A stretch of 12,685 nucleotides of DNA, from positions 1 to 12,685 of the forward strand of contig DDMS01000024.1 in assembly GCA_002340765.1 (NCBI GenBank). The letters are read 5' to 3'. Below the pieces are notes generated by a model, which worked only from the letters and a program-made list of their open reading frames with translations, was not told where the DNA came from and made no database searches. This stretch comes from Flavobacteriaceae bacterium UBA2540 (GTDB lineage: Bacteria; Bacteroidota; Bacteroidia; Flavobacteriales; Flavobacteriaceae). A program made the translations under genes and the position numbers. Shown piece after piece: positions 1 to 6,618 of the stretch. Numbering within the stretch: the stretch's first letter is position 1; each line of letters opens with the position of its first letter.

Positions 1-21
1 ATTTAATTACACCCAACGGGT
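1..21. repeat. Possible end of another IS982-like element
   Basis: Read on the minus strand from position 21, the sequence begins ACCCGTT. The right end of the IS at 656-1632 begins with the same seven bases, ACCCGTTTTGCATT, when read inward. The rest of the 21 bases does not match, and the body of any such element would lie outside the window. Seven shared bases could be chance. Confidence 0.2.
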
Positions 22-53
22 AAATATATATTTATTATTTCAAAAAAAAACAA

Positions 54-72
54 GAAAAAAATACTTTTTTTC
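54..72 (-). terminator. Weak hairpin downstream of the membrane-protein pseudogene
   Basis: Positions 54-61 (GAAAAAAA) pair perfectly with 65-72 (TTTTTTTC) around a 3-base loop. On the minus strand the hairpin is followed by a T-rich run (positions 53-41), as in an intrinsic terminator. It lies just after the end of the pseudogene at 85. The stem is nearly all A-T, so it would be weak. Confidence 0.35.
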
Positions 73-84
73 GTTAACGTTTAT

Positions 85-656
85 TTAAAAAAAATCGAAA
101 AGTTGTTGAATTTTTGTTTGATTGTTATTTATCATATAATTTAAAACTTGAAAATTTATTGATTTTGAGAATAACTTTTTATCAGTCTTATAAAAATAAC
201 ATATAGTTTCCAACACATTTTCCTTTTTTGAAAAAGAATTTGATTTTAAAAACAAGGAATCATTTTCAAAACAATATGTTCCTTTTCTCAAATAAATCTC
301 ATTTGTGTATTTGGTTTTAAAACGAAAAGAATTGTCATTAAACAAATTAATTTTTAATGAGGATTTGGTGTCAATCTTATTTGAGAATTGGTGTATTGAA
401 CTTTTTAAATAAAGTTTTATCCGGAAATTTCAATCCAACATAAAGTGCTAATAAAAAAAACAAAATTAATAAAGGTCTATAGTTAAAAAGCTCTTTGAGA
501 ACAGAAATTTGATACAAATTAAAAAACGATTGCTAAAAAAAATCAAAATAAGGATTGACAAAAATATCACTATCAAATAATCCCCATCATTGATTAAATA
601 ATCTCCAAAGTGAATGATCTTATAAAAAGGCAGAATCGATATAAGTATTAATAGAA
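85..656 (-). pseudogene. Membrane-protein pseudogene, main fragment (frameshifted, cut by IS982)
   Basis: This stretch carries most of a former protein of roughly 197 residues; I do not recognise the family. Reading from 648 downward, one frame gives a hydrophobic segment (DYLIVIFLSILILIFF). Near 519-522 the coding sense moves by one base into a second frame, with LYQISVLKELFNYRP and then the hydrophobic PLLILFFLLALYVGL. Near 377-385 it moves again into a third frame that stays open to the stop at 85, giving a lysine- and asparagine-rich soluble tail with NLFNDNSFRFKTKYTNEIYL. The start codon and first ten codons lie beyond the IS, at 1662-1633. An 86-residue TTG-start ORF (345-85) is only the last third of this gene. 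Two apparent transmembrane segments here, plus one in the N-terminal piece, suggest an inner-membrane protein. Confidence 0.75.
649..655. repeat. Left target-site duplication of the IS
   Basis: TAATAGA here is repeated at 1633-1639 immediately outside the other IS end. The match extends to 9 bp (648-656) if one base at each junction is counted as target. Confidence 0.85.
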
Positions 657-1632
657 CCTGTTGTGCATTATGATTTAATAAAAAAAGTTGTTCATTTCAC
701 TGATAATCAGCAACTTGTTTTAACTATAAAACATTTACAATGAACAACTTGAATGCAAAATACGAAAGAATTTTGGAAGTGTTGATAAAAATATCAAAAG
801 AACAACTTTTAACCTATCAAAGACGTCAGCCTGAGCTTAGCGACCTAGAACTGGTTAGTTTGAGTCTAACGGCTGAATTTATGGGTATAGATAGTGAATG
901 ATTTATTTAGGAAACTTCCTGAAACATTATCATTTAAGATAGAGCGAAGTGTTTATAATAGAAGAAGACGAAAACTTTCAAGTAGCCTCGATGCTATTCG
1001 TTTAAAATTAGCATCAAATTTTAATGAGTTTGAAGACTACTTCGTTGTGGATAGAATGCCCTTGGAGGTTTGTAAATTATCTCGCAGTTCTCGTTCAAGG
1101 ATTTGTAAAGAGGATGCCTTTTCTTTTCCTGATAAGGGCTACTGTGCTGCACAAAGTTCTCATTATTATGGTTATAAATTGCACGCAGTATGCTCGATAA
1201 ATCGTGTTTTTCAAAGTATTGATTTGAGTCCGGCTTCTGTACACTATATAAATTACCTTAAAGATATTAAGGAACAAATAAGCGATTGAACATTAATTGG
1301 TGATAGGGACTATTTGTCAGCGGAAATACAACTCAACCTTTTTTGAGTCTTGCAACATAACACTAAATACACCCTATGAGAAGCAACCAAAGTCATTACA
1401 AGAAACAGCCTTTTGTTTTTAGAAAAAAGAGGAAAAGGATAGAGACACTGTTTTCACAACTATGCGATCAGTTTATGATAAGGCGTAATTATGCCAAATC
1501 TTTTGAGGGATTTAAAACCAGAATCTTAGCTAAGATAAATGCATTAACAAATGTTCAATACATCAACAAGTTTATATTTGATAGAAATATCAATAATATT
1601 AAAATCAGTATAATTTAAAATGCAAAACGGGT
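656..1632 (+). mobile_element. IS982-family insertion sequence, 977 bp, degenerate
   Basis: The left end (656-669, ACCTGTTGTGCATT) matches the reverse complement of the right end (1619-1632, ACCCGTTTTGCATT) at 12 of 14 positions. The 7-bp direct repeat TAATAGA flanks it on both sides (649-655 and 1633-1639); counting one ambiguous base at each end the duplication is 9 bp, TTAATAGAA. Length, AC...GT ends and the encoded transposase fit the IS982 family. It interrupts a minus-strand membrane-protein gene. The matching target duplication shows it entered by simple transposition and that neither side has rearranged since. Confidence 0.9.
740..1618 (+). pseudogene. IS982-family DDE transposase, broken in four places
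   Basis: Joined across its lesions this is a full-length transposase of about 290 residues starting at the ATG at 740. The N-terminal part reads ...ELSDLELVSLSLTAEFMGIDSE and hits TGA at 899 because two bases are missing; the frame resumes with NDLFRKLPETLSFKIERSVYNRR. A TGA at 1287-1289 breaks the middle before LIGDRDYLSAEIQ. One extra T in the run at 1339-1344 and one extra base near 1372-1374 shift the frame twice more before MRSNQSHYKKQPFVFRKKRKR. The DDE residues can still be seen: D in VVDRMP (family usually VVDSMP), D in GDRDY and E in RIETLFSQL. The number of lesions rules out one programmed frameshift, so the copy cannot move itself. Confidence 0.9.
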
Positions 1633-1662
1633 TAATAGAATATATCTTTTTCTAATTTTCAT
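1632..1662 (-). pseudogene. N-terminal fragment of the IS-disrupted membrane protein
   Basis: An ATG at 1662-1660 begins one base after the MOSC stop codon (1664) and reads MKIRKRYILL before meeting the target duplication and the IS. Removing the IS and one duplicate copy joins this frame directly to ILISILPFYKIIHFGDYL at 648 and below, restoring a basic start followed by a hydrophobic segment. The 1-nt spacing shows it was the third gene of the crotonase-MOSC operon. The start is inferred from this joining. Confidence 0.8.
1633..1639. repeat. Right target-site duplication of the IS
   Basis: TAATAGA, an identical copy of 649-655, directly follows the right inverted repeat. Confidence 0.85.
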
Positions 1663-1663
1663 T

Positions 1664-2221
1664 TTAAAAACCTTTTTTTAATTTTTGATTGATTAATAAA
1701 GCTGCGATTGTTGGGTTTTCTGGGCAACTTTTTAGTTGCTGAAATACGTCCCCTACTTTTACATAACCTGTTTGCAAAACCTTAAAATAAACACCACAAA
1801 ACGTCGTATTCCATAATTGTTTTACGATTTTCATATCATTAAAACGAACGCCCAATTTATAACAAGGATCTCTTTGCAAAGTTGCTTCTAAAATAGTTTC
1901 TCCAACTTTAAAAGTATCACCCACATGAATTTTGGTTTCGTCTAAATCATCAATCGTAAGATTTTCGCCAAATATTCCAAATTCCCAATCCAAACTTGTA
2001 AATTTTGGTTTCCAAAAGTCATAATATTTAAATGAATACCCATAAACGGCTTGCTGAATTCCACCATGGTATTTTCGGTCACATATGGTATCATTTTTTA
2101 CATTTTCAACATCAAGAAAAATCGGAAAATCAACTGAATATTTGAAAATTCCTGTGGAAATTTTTTTTCTTTTGTAGGTTATTTCCATTTTTTCACCAAT
2201 ATTAGTTGCTATAATTTTCAT
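1664..2221 (-). CDS. MOSC domain protein (YiiM-like)
   Basis: This 185-residue protein is a stand-alone MOSC domain, the fold shared with the C terminus of molybdenum-cofactor sulfurase. Visible marks are the DRKYHGG segment (48-54), GENLT (85-89), a GDTFKVG strand (101-107), the conserved cysteine in QRDPCYKL (C120) and YFKVLQTGYVKVGD (145-158). The cysteine is the residue through which MOSC proteins are thought to act on sulfur or cofactor. The best-known relative, E. coli YiiM, takes part in molybdenum-dependent reduction of N-hydroxylated compounds such as 6-hydroxylaminopurine; that role here is inference. Its ATG lies 2 nt after the stop of the crotonase gene, so the two are co-transcribed, and the broken membrane-protein gene starts 1 nt after its own stop. 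No signal peptide is seen, so it should be cytosolic. Confidence 0.88.
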   Translation of the reverse strand: MKIIATNIGEKMEITYKRKKISTGIFKYSVDFPIFLDVENVKNDTICDRKYHGGIQQAVYGYSFKYYDFWKPKFTSLDWEFGIFGENLTIDDLDETKIHVGDTFKVGETILEATLQRDPCYKLGVRFNDMKIVKQLWNTTFCGVYFKVLQTGYVKVGDVFQQLKSCPENPTIAALLINQKLKKGF

Positions 2222-2223
2222 AT

Positions 2224-2994
2224 TTATTTGGTTGAAAAGTTTGCCAGAGCATTTTTTGTAAATTCAGACATGACCAATTCTCCGGTTATTGATGCTCTTT
2301 GAATCAATAAATCATCCCAATGTTGGGTATTTTCCCATAAAATTTTCTTCATTGTAGCCAATGCTTCAGGATTGTATGAAGCTAATTTTAAAGCTAATAA
2401 TTCTAATTCAATATCCAATTCTTTGGTGGTTTCAAAAACCTGCGCATACAAACCTTTTTCTTTTGCCCAATAGGCATTTTTCCAAGAAGTAGCATCCAAT
2501 GTTAATTCGCTCAAAACAGCAATTCCCATTTTACGTTCAATGGCTGGTGCAATCACAAATGGACCAATTCCAATAGTAAATTCTGATAATTTTATGGATG
2601 CAAATTCAGTCGCCAACACATAATCACATGCAGCAGCCAAACCTAGACCACCTCCAACAGCTTTTCCTTGAACACGTCCAATAATTATTTTTCCACAAGT
2701 TCGCATCGCGTTTATGACATTGGCAAATCCTGAGAAAAATTGTTTTCCTTCTTCTAAATTTTTGATGGCAATTAACTCATCAAATGAAGCACCTGCACAA
2801 AAAGTTTTTTCACCTTCAGATTTTAAAATAATCACAGCAACTTCGTTATTTTTTGAAAGAGAATTTAGCTCGTTTGTTAACCTTGCCAACAATTCACTTG
2901 GAAATGAATTACTTGCTGGATGCCCAAATTCGATGGTTGCAACTTTCTGTTGAATGTTAGTAAATAAACTTCCTTGAATTCTTGTTGTTGACAT
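2224..2994 (-). CDS. Enoyl-CoA hydratase/isomerase family protein (crotonase superfamily)
   Basis: A 256-residue, cytosolic, full-length crotonase-fold protein. The two oxyanion-hole segments are present: FCAGASF (65-71) and AVGGGLGLAAACDY (112-125). Both acidic residues that catalyse hydration in true enoyl-CoA hydratases appear retained: E138 in LSEF and E163 in LSELTL. The segment GIGPFVIAPAIERKMG (142-157) differs from the classical GxIPGAGGTQRL and resembles methylglutaconyl-CoA hydratase-like members, so leucine or related acyl-CoA breakdown is a reasonable guess; the substrate cannot be read from sequence. It is first in an operon with the MOSC gene and the broken membrane-protein gene, behind its own promoter (3012-3042). 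It is a separate unit from leuS, with a terminator between them. Confidence 0.88.
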   Translation of the reverse strand: MSTTRIQGSLFTNIQQKVATIEFGHPASNSFPSELLARLTNELNSLSKNNEVAVIILKSEGEKTFCAGASFDELIAIKNLEEGKQFFSGFANVINAMRTCGKIIIGRVQGKAVGGGLGLAAACDYVLATEFASIKLSEFTIGIGPFVIAPAIERKMGIAVLSELTLDATSWKNAYWAKEKGLYAQVFETTKELDIELELLALKLASYNPEALATMKKILWENTQHWDDLLIQRASITGELVMSEFTKNALANFSTK

Positions 2995-3011
2995 AATAAG
3001 GTAAATTTTAT

Positions 3012-3042
3012 CAAAAATAAGTCTTTATTCTCAAAAATTCAA
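3012..3042 (-). promoter_or_regulatory. Bacteroidetes-type promoter of the crotonase-MOSC operon
   Basis: On the minus strand TATTTTTG (3019-3012) is a perfect TAnnTTTG -7 box. A TTG (3042-3040) lies 20 bases upstream, about where the -33 element is expected. Transcription would begin around 3006, giving a leader of only about 12 bases before the ATG at 2994. Confidence 0.55.
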
Positions 3043-3061
3043 TGTAAAAATTTGAAAAGAA

Positions 3062-3095
3062 AAACCTCAATAAAAATACGTTTTTATTAAGGTTT
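3062..3095 (-). terminator. Intrinsic terminator of leuS
   Basis: AAACCTC plus AATAAAAA (3062-3076) pairs with TTTTTATT plus AAGGTTT (3081-3095) around a TACG loop. The stem is 15 bp with one mismatch. On the minus strand it comes 25 bases after the leuS stop and is followed by a T-rich tract. Confidence 0.75.
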
Positions 3096-3119
3096 ATTTA
3101 TAAAGTAAATTGCAAAGAA

Positions 3120-6100
3120 TTACCCAACAATATTGACGATTTTGCCAGGAACAATAATTACGTTTTTGGGTGTTTTTCCTTCCAATTGTGCTATTGTTTT
3201 TTCATTGCTCATGACTTCTTTTTCGATTTCTTCTTTTGATAAATCTAGAGAAAGTTCAATCGTGAAGCGCATTTTTCCATTGAATGAAATTGGATAGATT
3301 TTAGTGCTTTCTACCAAATATTTGGGTTCGAATTTTGGAAATTCAGCTGTTGAAATGGAAGTTGTATGTCCTAATTTGCTCCATAATTCTTCTGTGATAT
3401 GAGGTGCATAAGGTGACAGCAAAATCAATAAAGGTTCTAAAATACTACTTTTGTTACATTGCAAAGCAGTCAACTCGTTTACTGCAATCATAAAAGTAGA
3501 AACAGACGTATTGAATGAAAAATTCTCAATATCTTCTTCCACTTTTTTGATGGTTTTGTGTAAAACCTTTAAAGCCTCCCCTAACCCCTCCAAAAGAGGG
3601 GAATTGTCAACGTAAAAAGTTCCGTTTTCTCCAGAATGATATAATTTCCAAAGTTTTTTCAAAAAAGAATACACACCAGAAATTCCTGAGGTTTTCCATG
3701 GTTTTGTTTGTTCTAAAGGCCCTAAAAACATTTCAAATAAGCGCAATGCATCTGCACCATATTCTGCTACAATATCATCAGGATTTACGACATTGTATTT
3801 GGATTTGGACATTTTTTCTACTTCTCTGCCAACTTTGTAAACTCCATTTTCTAGAATGAATTCAGCATCCTTATATTCTGGTCTCCAATTTTTAAAACCT
3901 TCAATATCTAATTCATCTGATGAATTTACAAGAGATACATCAACGTGGATTGGATTAAAATGACTCCATTCAGTATTTGAAATTAATATTTTAATTCCAA
4001 AGCTTAAATCGTCAATATCTTTATTTCCATTAACCAAAATAGATTTTTCAGAAATTGATTTTTGAATTATATTTTTTGAAATAAATATAGTTTTTTTATT
4101 TGGGGGGTTATCTAAATTATTATAATTCCAAGAATAAACAAAAGCACTCTCCCCCAAAATCATTCCTTGATTAATCAATTTTTTTGCAAATTCTTCTACA
4201 GGAACAAACCCTCTGTCAAACAAGAATTTTTGCCAAAAACGCGCATACAATAAATGACCTGTTGCGTGTTCTGATCCTCCAATGTATAAATCCACTTCTT
4301 TCCAATAATTCAGTGCTTCTTTACTTGCAAATTCCGTTGGATTTTTGGCATCCATATATCTGTTAAAATACCAAGAACTTCCAGCCCAACCTGGCATAGT
4401 GTTTAATTCTAAAGAAAAAACAGTAGTGTTGTCAATTTTCGAATTATCTACAATCGAGTTTGTTTTTGTACACCAAGCCCAAACTTCGGCATTTCCTAAA
4501 GGCGGTTTTCCATCTTCCGTTGGTAGATATTTTTCAACTTCTGGCAATACAATTGGCACGTATTTTTCGTCAATCATTTGCGGCATTCCGTCTTTGTAAT
4601 ACACAGGAAAAGGTTCGCCCCAATAACGTTGTCTGCTAAAAACGGCATCTCGTAAACGATAATTGACTTTTCCATAGCCAAATCCGTTTTCTTCTAAAGA
4701 TTCAATCGCTTTTTGCAACGCTTTCTTATACGACAAACCAGATAAAAAATCGGAATTTGCAATCACAGTTCCTTCTTTATCTGCATGAGCAGCCTCAGAA
4801 ATATCCAAGTTTTCAAAGATATTTGGAATCTCAATTCCGAATTGTTTTGCAAAATTATAATCACGTTGATCTCCACAAGGAACAGCCATTACAGCACCTG
4901 TTCCATAACCAGCCAACACATAATCACCAATCCAAATTGGGATTGGTTTCTTGGTAAATGGATGCTCGGCATACCCTCCTGTAAAAACTCCTGAAACGGT
5001 TTTTACATCCGCCATTCTCTCACGTTCAGAACGTTTTGCTGTTACTTCAATATAGTTTTTAACAGCTGCTTTTTGTTCGTCAGTTGTAATTTTTGAAACT
5101 AATTCATGTTCTGGAGCTAAAGTCATAAAACTAACTCCAAAAATGGTATCAGGACGTGTTGTGAAAACAGAAATCCTATCCCCCAACCCCTTACCAAAGG
5201 AAAGGGGAGCTTGGTCTAGGTTTAATTTAATAGTTTCTAGCACTTTATCAAGATTACCAATAACTTCTTCATTTGTAAAACGAATTACTTTGTAACCAAG
5301 ATTTTCTAAAATTTGAGTTCGTTCAGCGTATTTTTCTTGTTGAAAATCATGAATTTTTCCGTCAACTTCAATAATTAATTTTTTTGAAAGACATACAAAA
5401 TCTGCAATAAAATCATCAATCAAATGTTGTTGTCTGAACTTATATCCCAAGCCTTTGCCTCTTAACTGTTGCCACAAAATAGCTTCAGCCTGAGTTGGAT
5501 TTGCTCTCATTTCCTTAGCTTTTTCTTGCAATAAATGAGCATTATTTCCTCCAGTCAAATATCCTTTTGAAGTGTTCTCTTCCCCTTTGGGGAAGGAAAG
5601 GATGGGGAATTCAACCATGGCACCTTGACTTCGTCCAATCCAATTTGTTTGCGAATCTTTTAACGGCTGAGGCCAATCAATAGTTGATAAACCATCCAAC
5701 AAACGCTGTGCGTATGCAGAAATTCGCATAGACCATTGTGTCATTTTTTTTCTGATCACTGGATGTCCTCCTCTTTCTGAAACACCGTTTATAATTTCGT
5801 CATTTGCCAAAACTGTACCCAAAGCTGGACACCAATTTACTTCAGTATCTGACAAAAAAGTCAAGCGATATTGCAATAAAACAGCTTGTTTTTTTGAATC
5901 TGAAAATTGATGCCATTCTTCCGCAGAAAATGAAAGAATGTTTTCATCACAAACAGCATTTATTTTAGCATTTCCTTGTTTTTCAAACAAGGAAATTAAG
6001 GTTGAAATATCTTCAGCTTTATTGGAATCTTTGTTGTACCAAGAATTGAATAATTGAATAAAAATCCATTGTGTCCATTTGTAATACTCAGGATTTGAAG

Positions 6101-6494
6101 TTCTTACCTCTCTATCCCAATCAAAAGAAAATCCAATTTTATCTAACTGTTTTCTATACGTTTTGATATTTTCTTCGGTCGTTTGTGCAGGATGTTGACC
6201 AGTTTGAATCGCATATTGTTCCGCAGGCAAACCAAAAGAATCATAGCCTTGAGGATGCAACACATTGAACCCTTTATGACGTTTGTAACGTGCATAAATA
6301 TCACTGGCAATATAGCCTAAAGGATGCCCAACATGCAATCCTGATCCTGAAGGATAAGGAAACATGTCCAACACATAATATTTGGGAGCCCCCTCTAACT
6401 CCCCCAAAGGGGGAGGATTTTTTGACTTGAAAGTTTTATTTTCTGCCCAATACTTTTGCCAATATTCTTCTATATCTTTATGATTATATTGCAT
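3120..6494 (-). CDS. leuS: Leucyl-tRNA synthetase with a nested DUF559 endonuclease domain and palindromic-repeat insertions
   Basis: Class I synthetase that charges tRNA-Leu with leucine in the cytosol. From the ATG at 6494 it has 1124 residues, far longer than the 930-1000 usual in Bacteroidetes. Numbering below starts at an upstream ATG (6518), so true residues are 8 lower. Present are the HIGH-type motif HVGHP (62-66), the T-rich editing motif TTRPDT (453-458), GTGAVMAVPCGDQRDY (539-554, editing aspartate D553) and KMSKS (902-906). Residues about 305-448 are an in-frame insert carrying a DUF559 nuclease domain between GRSQGAMVEF and VFTTRPDT. Repeat-encoded peptides also sit at 34-45 and 972-982, and 796-850 is expanded relative to relatives. 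The 6494 start fits relatives (MxYN...), and a -7 box at 6516-6523 overlaps the 6518 codon; 6497 is also possible. Both active-site motifs are intact, so it is probably the functional essential synthetase. Confidence 0.95.
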   Translation of the reverse strand: MQYNHKDIEEYWQKYWAENKTFKSKNPPPLGELEGAPKYYVLDMFPYPSGSGLHVGHPLGYIASDIYARYKRHKGFNVLHPQGYDSFGLPAEQYAIQTGQHPAQTTEENIKTYRKQLDKIGFSFDWDREVRTSNPEYYKWTQWIFIQLFNSWYNKDSNKAEDISTLISLFEKQGNAKINAVCDENILSFSAEEWHQFSDSKKQAVLLQYRLTFLSDTEVNWCPALGTVLANDEIINGVSERGGHPVIRKKMTQWSMRISAYAQRLLDGLSTIDWPQPLKDSQTNWIGRSQGAMVEFPILSFPKGEENTSKGYLTGGNNAHLLQEKAKEMRANPTQAEAILWQQLRGKGLGYKFRQQHLIDDFIADFVCLSKKLIIEVDGKIHDFQQEKYAERTQILENLGYKVIRFTNEEVIGNLDKVLETIKLNLDQAPLSFGKGLGDRISVFTTRPDTIFGVSFMTLAPEHELVSKITTDEQKAAVKNYIEVTAKRSERERMADVKTVSGVFTGGYAEHPFTKKPIPIWIGDYVLAGYGTGAVMAVPCGDQRDYNFAKQFGIEIPNIFENLDISEAAHADKEGTVIANSDFLSGLSYKKALQKAIESLEENGFGYGKVNYRLRDAVFSRQRYWGEPFPVYYKDGMPQMIDEKYVPIVLPEVEKYLPTEDGKPPLGNAEVWAWCTKTNSIVDNSKIDNTTVFSLELNTMPGWAGSSWYFNRYMDAKNPTEFASKEALNYWKEVDLYIGGSEHATGHLLYARFWQKFLFDRGFVPVEEFAKKLINQGMILGESAFVYSWNYNNLDNPPNKKTIFISKNIIQKSISEKSILVNGNKDIDDLSFGIKILISNTEWSHFNPIHVDVSLVNSSDELDIEGFKNWRPEYKDAEFILENGVYKVGREVEKMSKSKYNVVNPDDIVAEYGADALRLFEMFLGPLEQTKPWKTSGISGVYSFLKKLWKLYHSGENGTFYVDNSPLLEGLGEALKVLHKTIKKVEEDIENFSFNTSVSTFMIAVNELTALQCNKSSILEPLLILLSPYAPHITEELWSKLGHTTSISTAEFPKFEPKYLVESTKIYPISFNGKMRFTIELSLDLSKEEIEKEVMSNEKTIAQLEGKTPKNVIIVPGKIVNIVG
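3575..3605 (-). repeat. GC-rich palindromic repeat, copy A, inside leuS
   Basis: A GC-rich block in AT-rich DNA with the pattern CCCC...TTTTGG...GGGG and then TTAGGGG on the coding strand. It is translated as NSPLLEGLGEA (residues 972-982), in the linker before LHKTIKKVEEDIENF of the anticodon-binding domain, where relatives show unrelated short linkers. Same family and orientation as copies at 5178-5210 and 6386-6418. Confidence 0.75.
5178..5210 (-). repeat. GC-rich palindromic repeat, copy B, 3' flank of the DUF559 insert
   Basis: On the coding strand this starts GCTCCCCTTTCC and ends GGGGTTGGGGGAT. It is translated as APLSFGKGLGD just after the nuclease domain and just before VFTTRPDT. 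It is inverted relative to copy C on the other side of the nuclease, so the pair frames the insert like terminal inverted repeats. Confidence 0.75.
5223..5540 (-). other. Nested DUF559 (Vsr-like) endonuclease domain within leuS
   Basis: Residues about 327-432 of the long leuS frame match DUF559, a PD-(D/E)XK-type nuclease domain usually found as a stand-alone protein of about 120 residues. The order of marks is family-like: EKAKEMRANPTQAEAILWQQLRG (helical start), GYKFRQQHLIDDFIADFVC, KKLIIEVDGKIHD, then R400 and LENLGYKVIRFTNEEV. The acidic and histidine positions expected for the active site, D373, E384, D386 and H390, are all retained, so the nuclease may be active. It has no known role in tRNA charging and is absent from ordinary LeuRS. 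Palindromic repeats in opposite orientation lie directly on both sides. Confidence 0.88.
5578..5611 (-). repeat. GC-rich palindromic repeat, copy C, 5' flank of the DUF559 insert
   Basis: On the coding strand it begins AATTCCCCATCC and ends CCAAAGGGGAAGA, translated as EFPILSFPKGEE. Its plus-strand sequence (TCTTCCCCTTTGGGG... then GGATGGGGAATT) resembles the coding-strand sequence of copy B, so the two copies are inverted to each other. Confidence 0.75.
6386..6418 (-). repeat. GC-rich palindromic repeat, copy D, near the leuS N terminus
   Basis: TCCTCCCCCTTTGGGGGAG is a near-perfect palindrome on the coding strand and is followed by TTAGAGGGGG. It is read in frame as NPPPLGELEGAP (residues 34-45), between WAENKTF and KYYVLDMFPYPSG, where relatives have a few unrelated residues. 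Confidence 0.78.
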
Positions 6495-6515
6495 CATCTT
6501 TACTTTTAAAGGACA

Positions 6516-6523
6516 CAAATTTA
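6516..6523 (-). promoter_or_regulatory. -7 promoter box of leuS
   Basis: TAAATTTG on the minus strand matches the Bacteroidetes TAnnTTTG box. Transcription would start near 6510, 16 bases before the ATG at 6494. The box covers the codon at 6518, so initiation there is unlikely. No clear TTG lies at -33. Confidence 0.5.
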
Positions 6524-6566
6524 CGTTTATTCTTCTTTTACTGAAAATGTAAGGTCTTTAAAATAC

Positions 6567-6601
6567 AAAAAGGTCTTCAAAATATTTTTAAAGACCTTTT
6601 T
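6567..6601 (-). terminator. Intrinsic terminator of the lipoprotein gene
   Basis: AAAAAGGTCTT (6567-6577) and AAGACCTTTTT (6591-6601) form a perfect 11-bp stem with a 13-base loop, ending in T-rich sequence on the minus strand. It separates the lipoprotein gene from leuS. Another AAGGTCTTTA at 6551-6560 repeats one arm. Confidence 0.8.
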
Positions 6602-6618
6602 TGAGAATTATTAGAATT

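Noticed and set aside
515..530. T TTT TTA heptamer at the first frameshift of the membrane-protein pseudogene, a classical -1 slippery site that would join the two frames
   Set aside because: The gene is also cut by an IS and needs a second, opposite shift near 377-385, so decay at a T-run is simpler than programmed frameshifting.
740..1289. Two separate small genes in the IS (a 53-residue ORF and a GTG-start 131-residue ORF)
   Set aside because: Their products are consecutive pieces of one IS982 transposase separated by a two-base deletion, with no sign of independent function.
656..1632. Sequencing error as the cause of the IS and membrane-gene frameshifts
   Set aside because: About six lesions cluster in these two adjacent dead genes while nearly 10 kb of other genes, with many A/T runs, is clean; resequencing would settle it.
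4345..4599. Plus-strand ORFs of 60-116 residues opposite leuS, fabD and other genes
   Set aside because: They lie antisense to well-supported genes, have no recognisable domains or upstream signals, and are expected by chance.
5175..5611. Assembly chimera or a free-standing gene misjoined into leuS
   Set aside because: The whole of leuS stays open through the insert, both halves of LeuRS are complete around it and repeats sit exactly at its borders, which an assembly error would not produce in frame.
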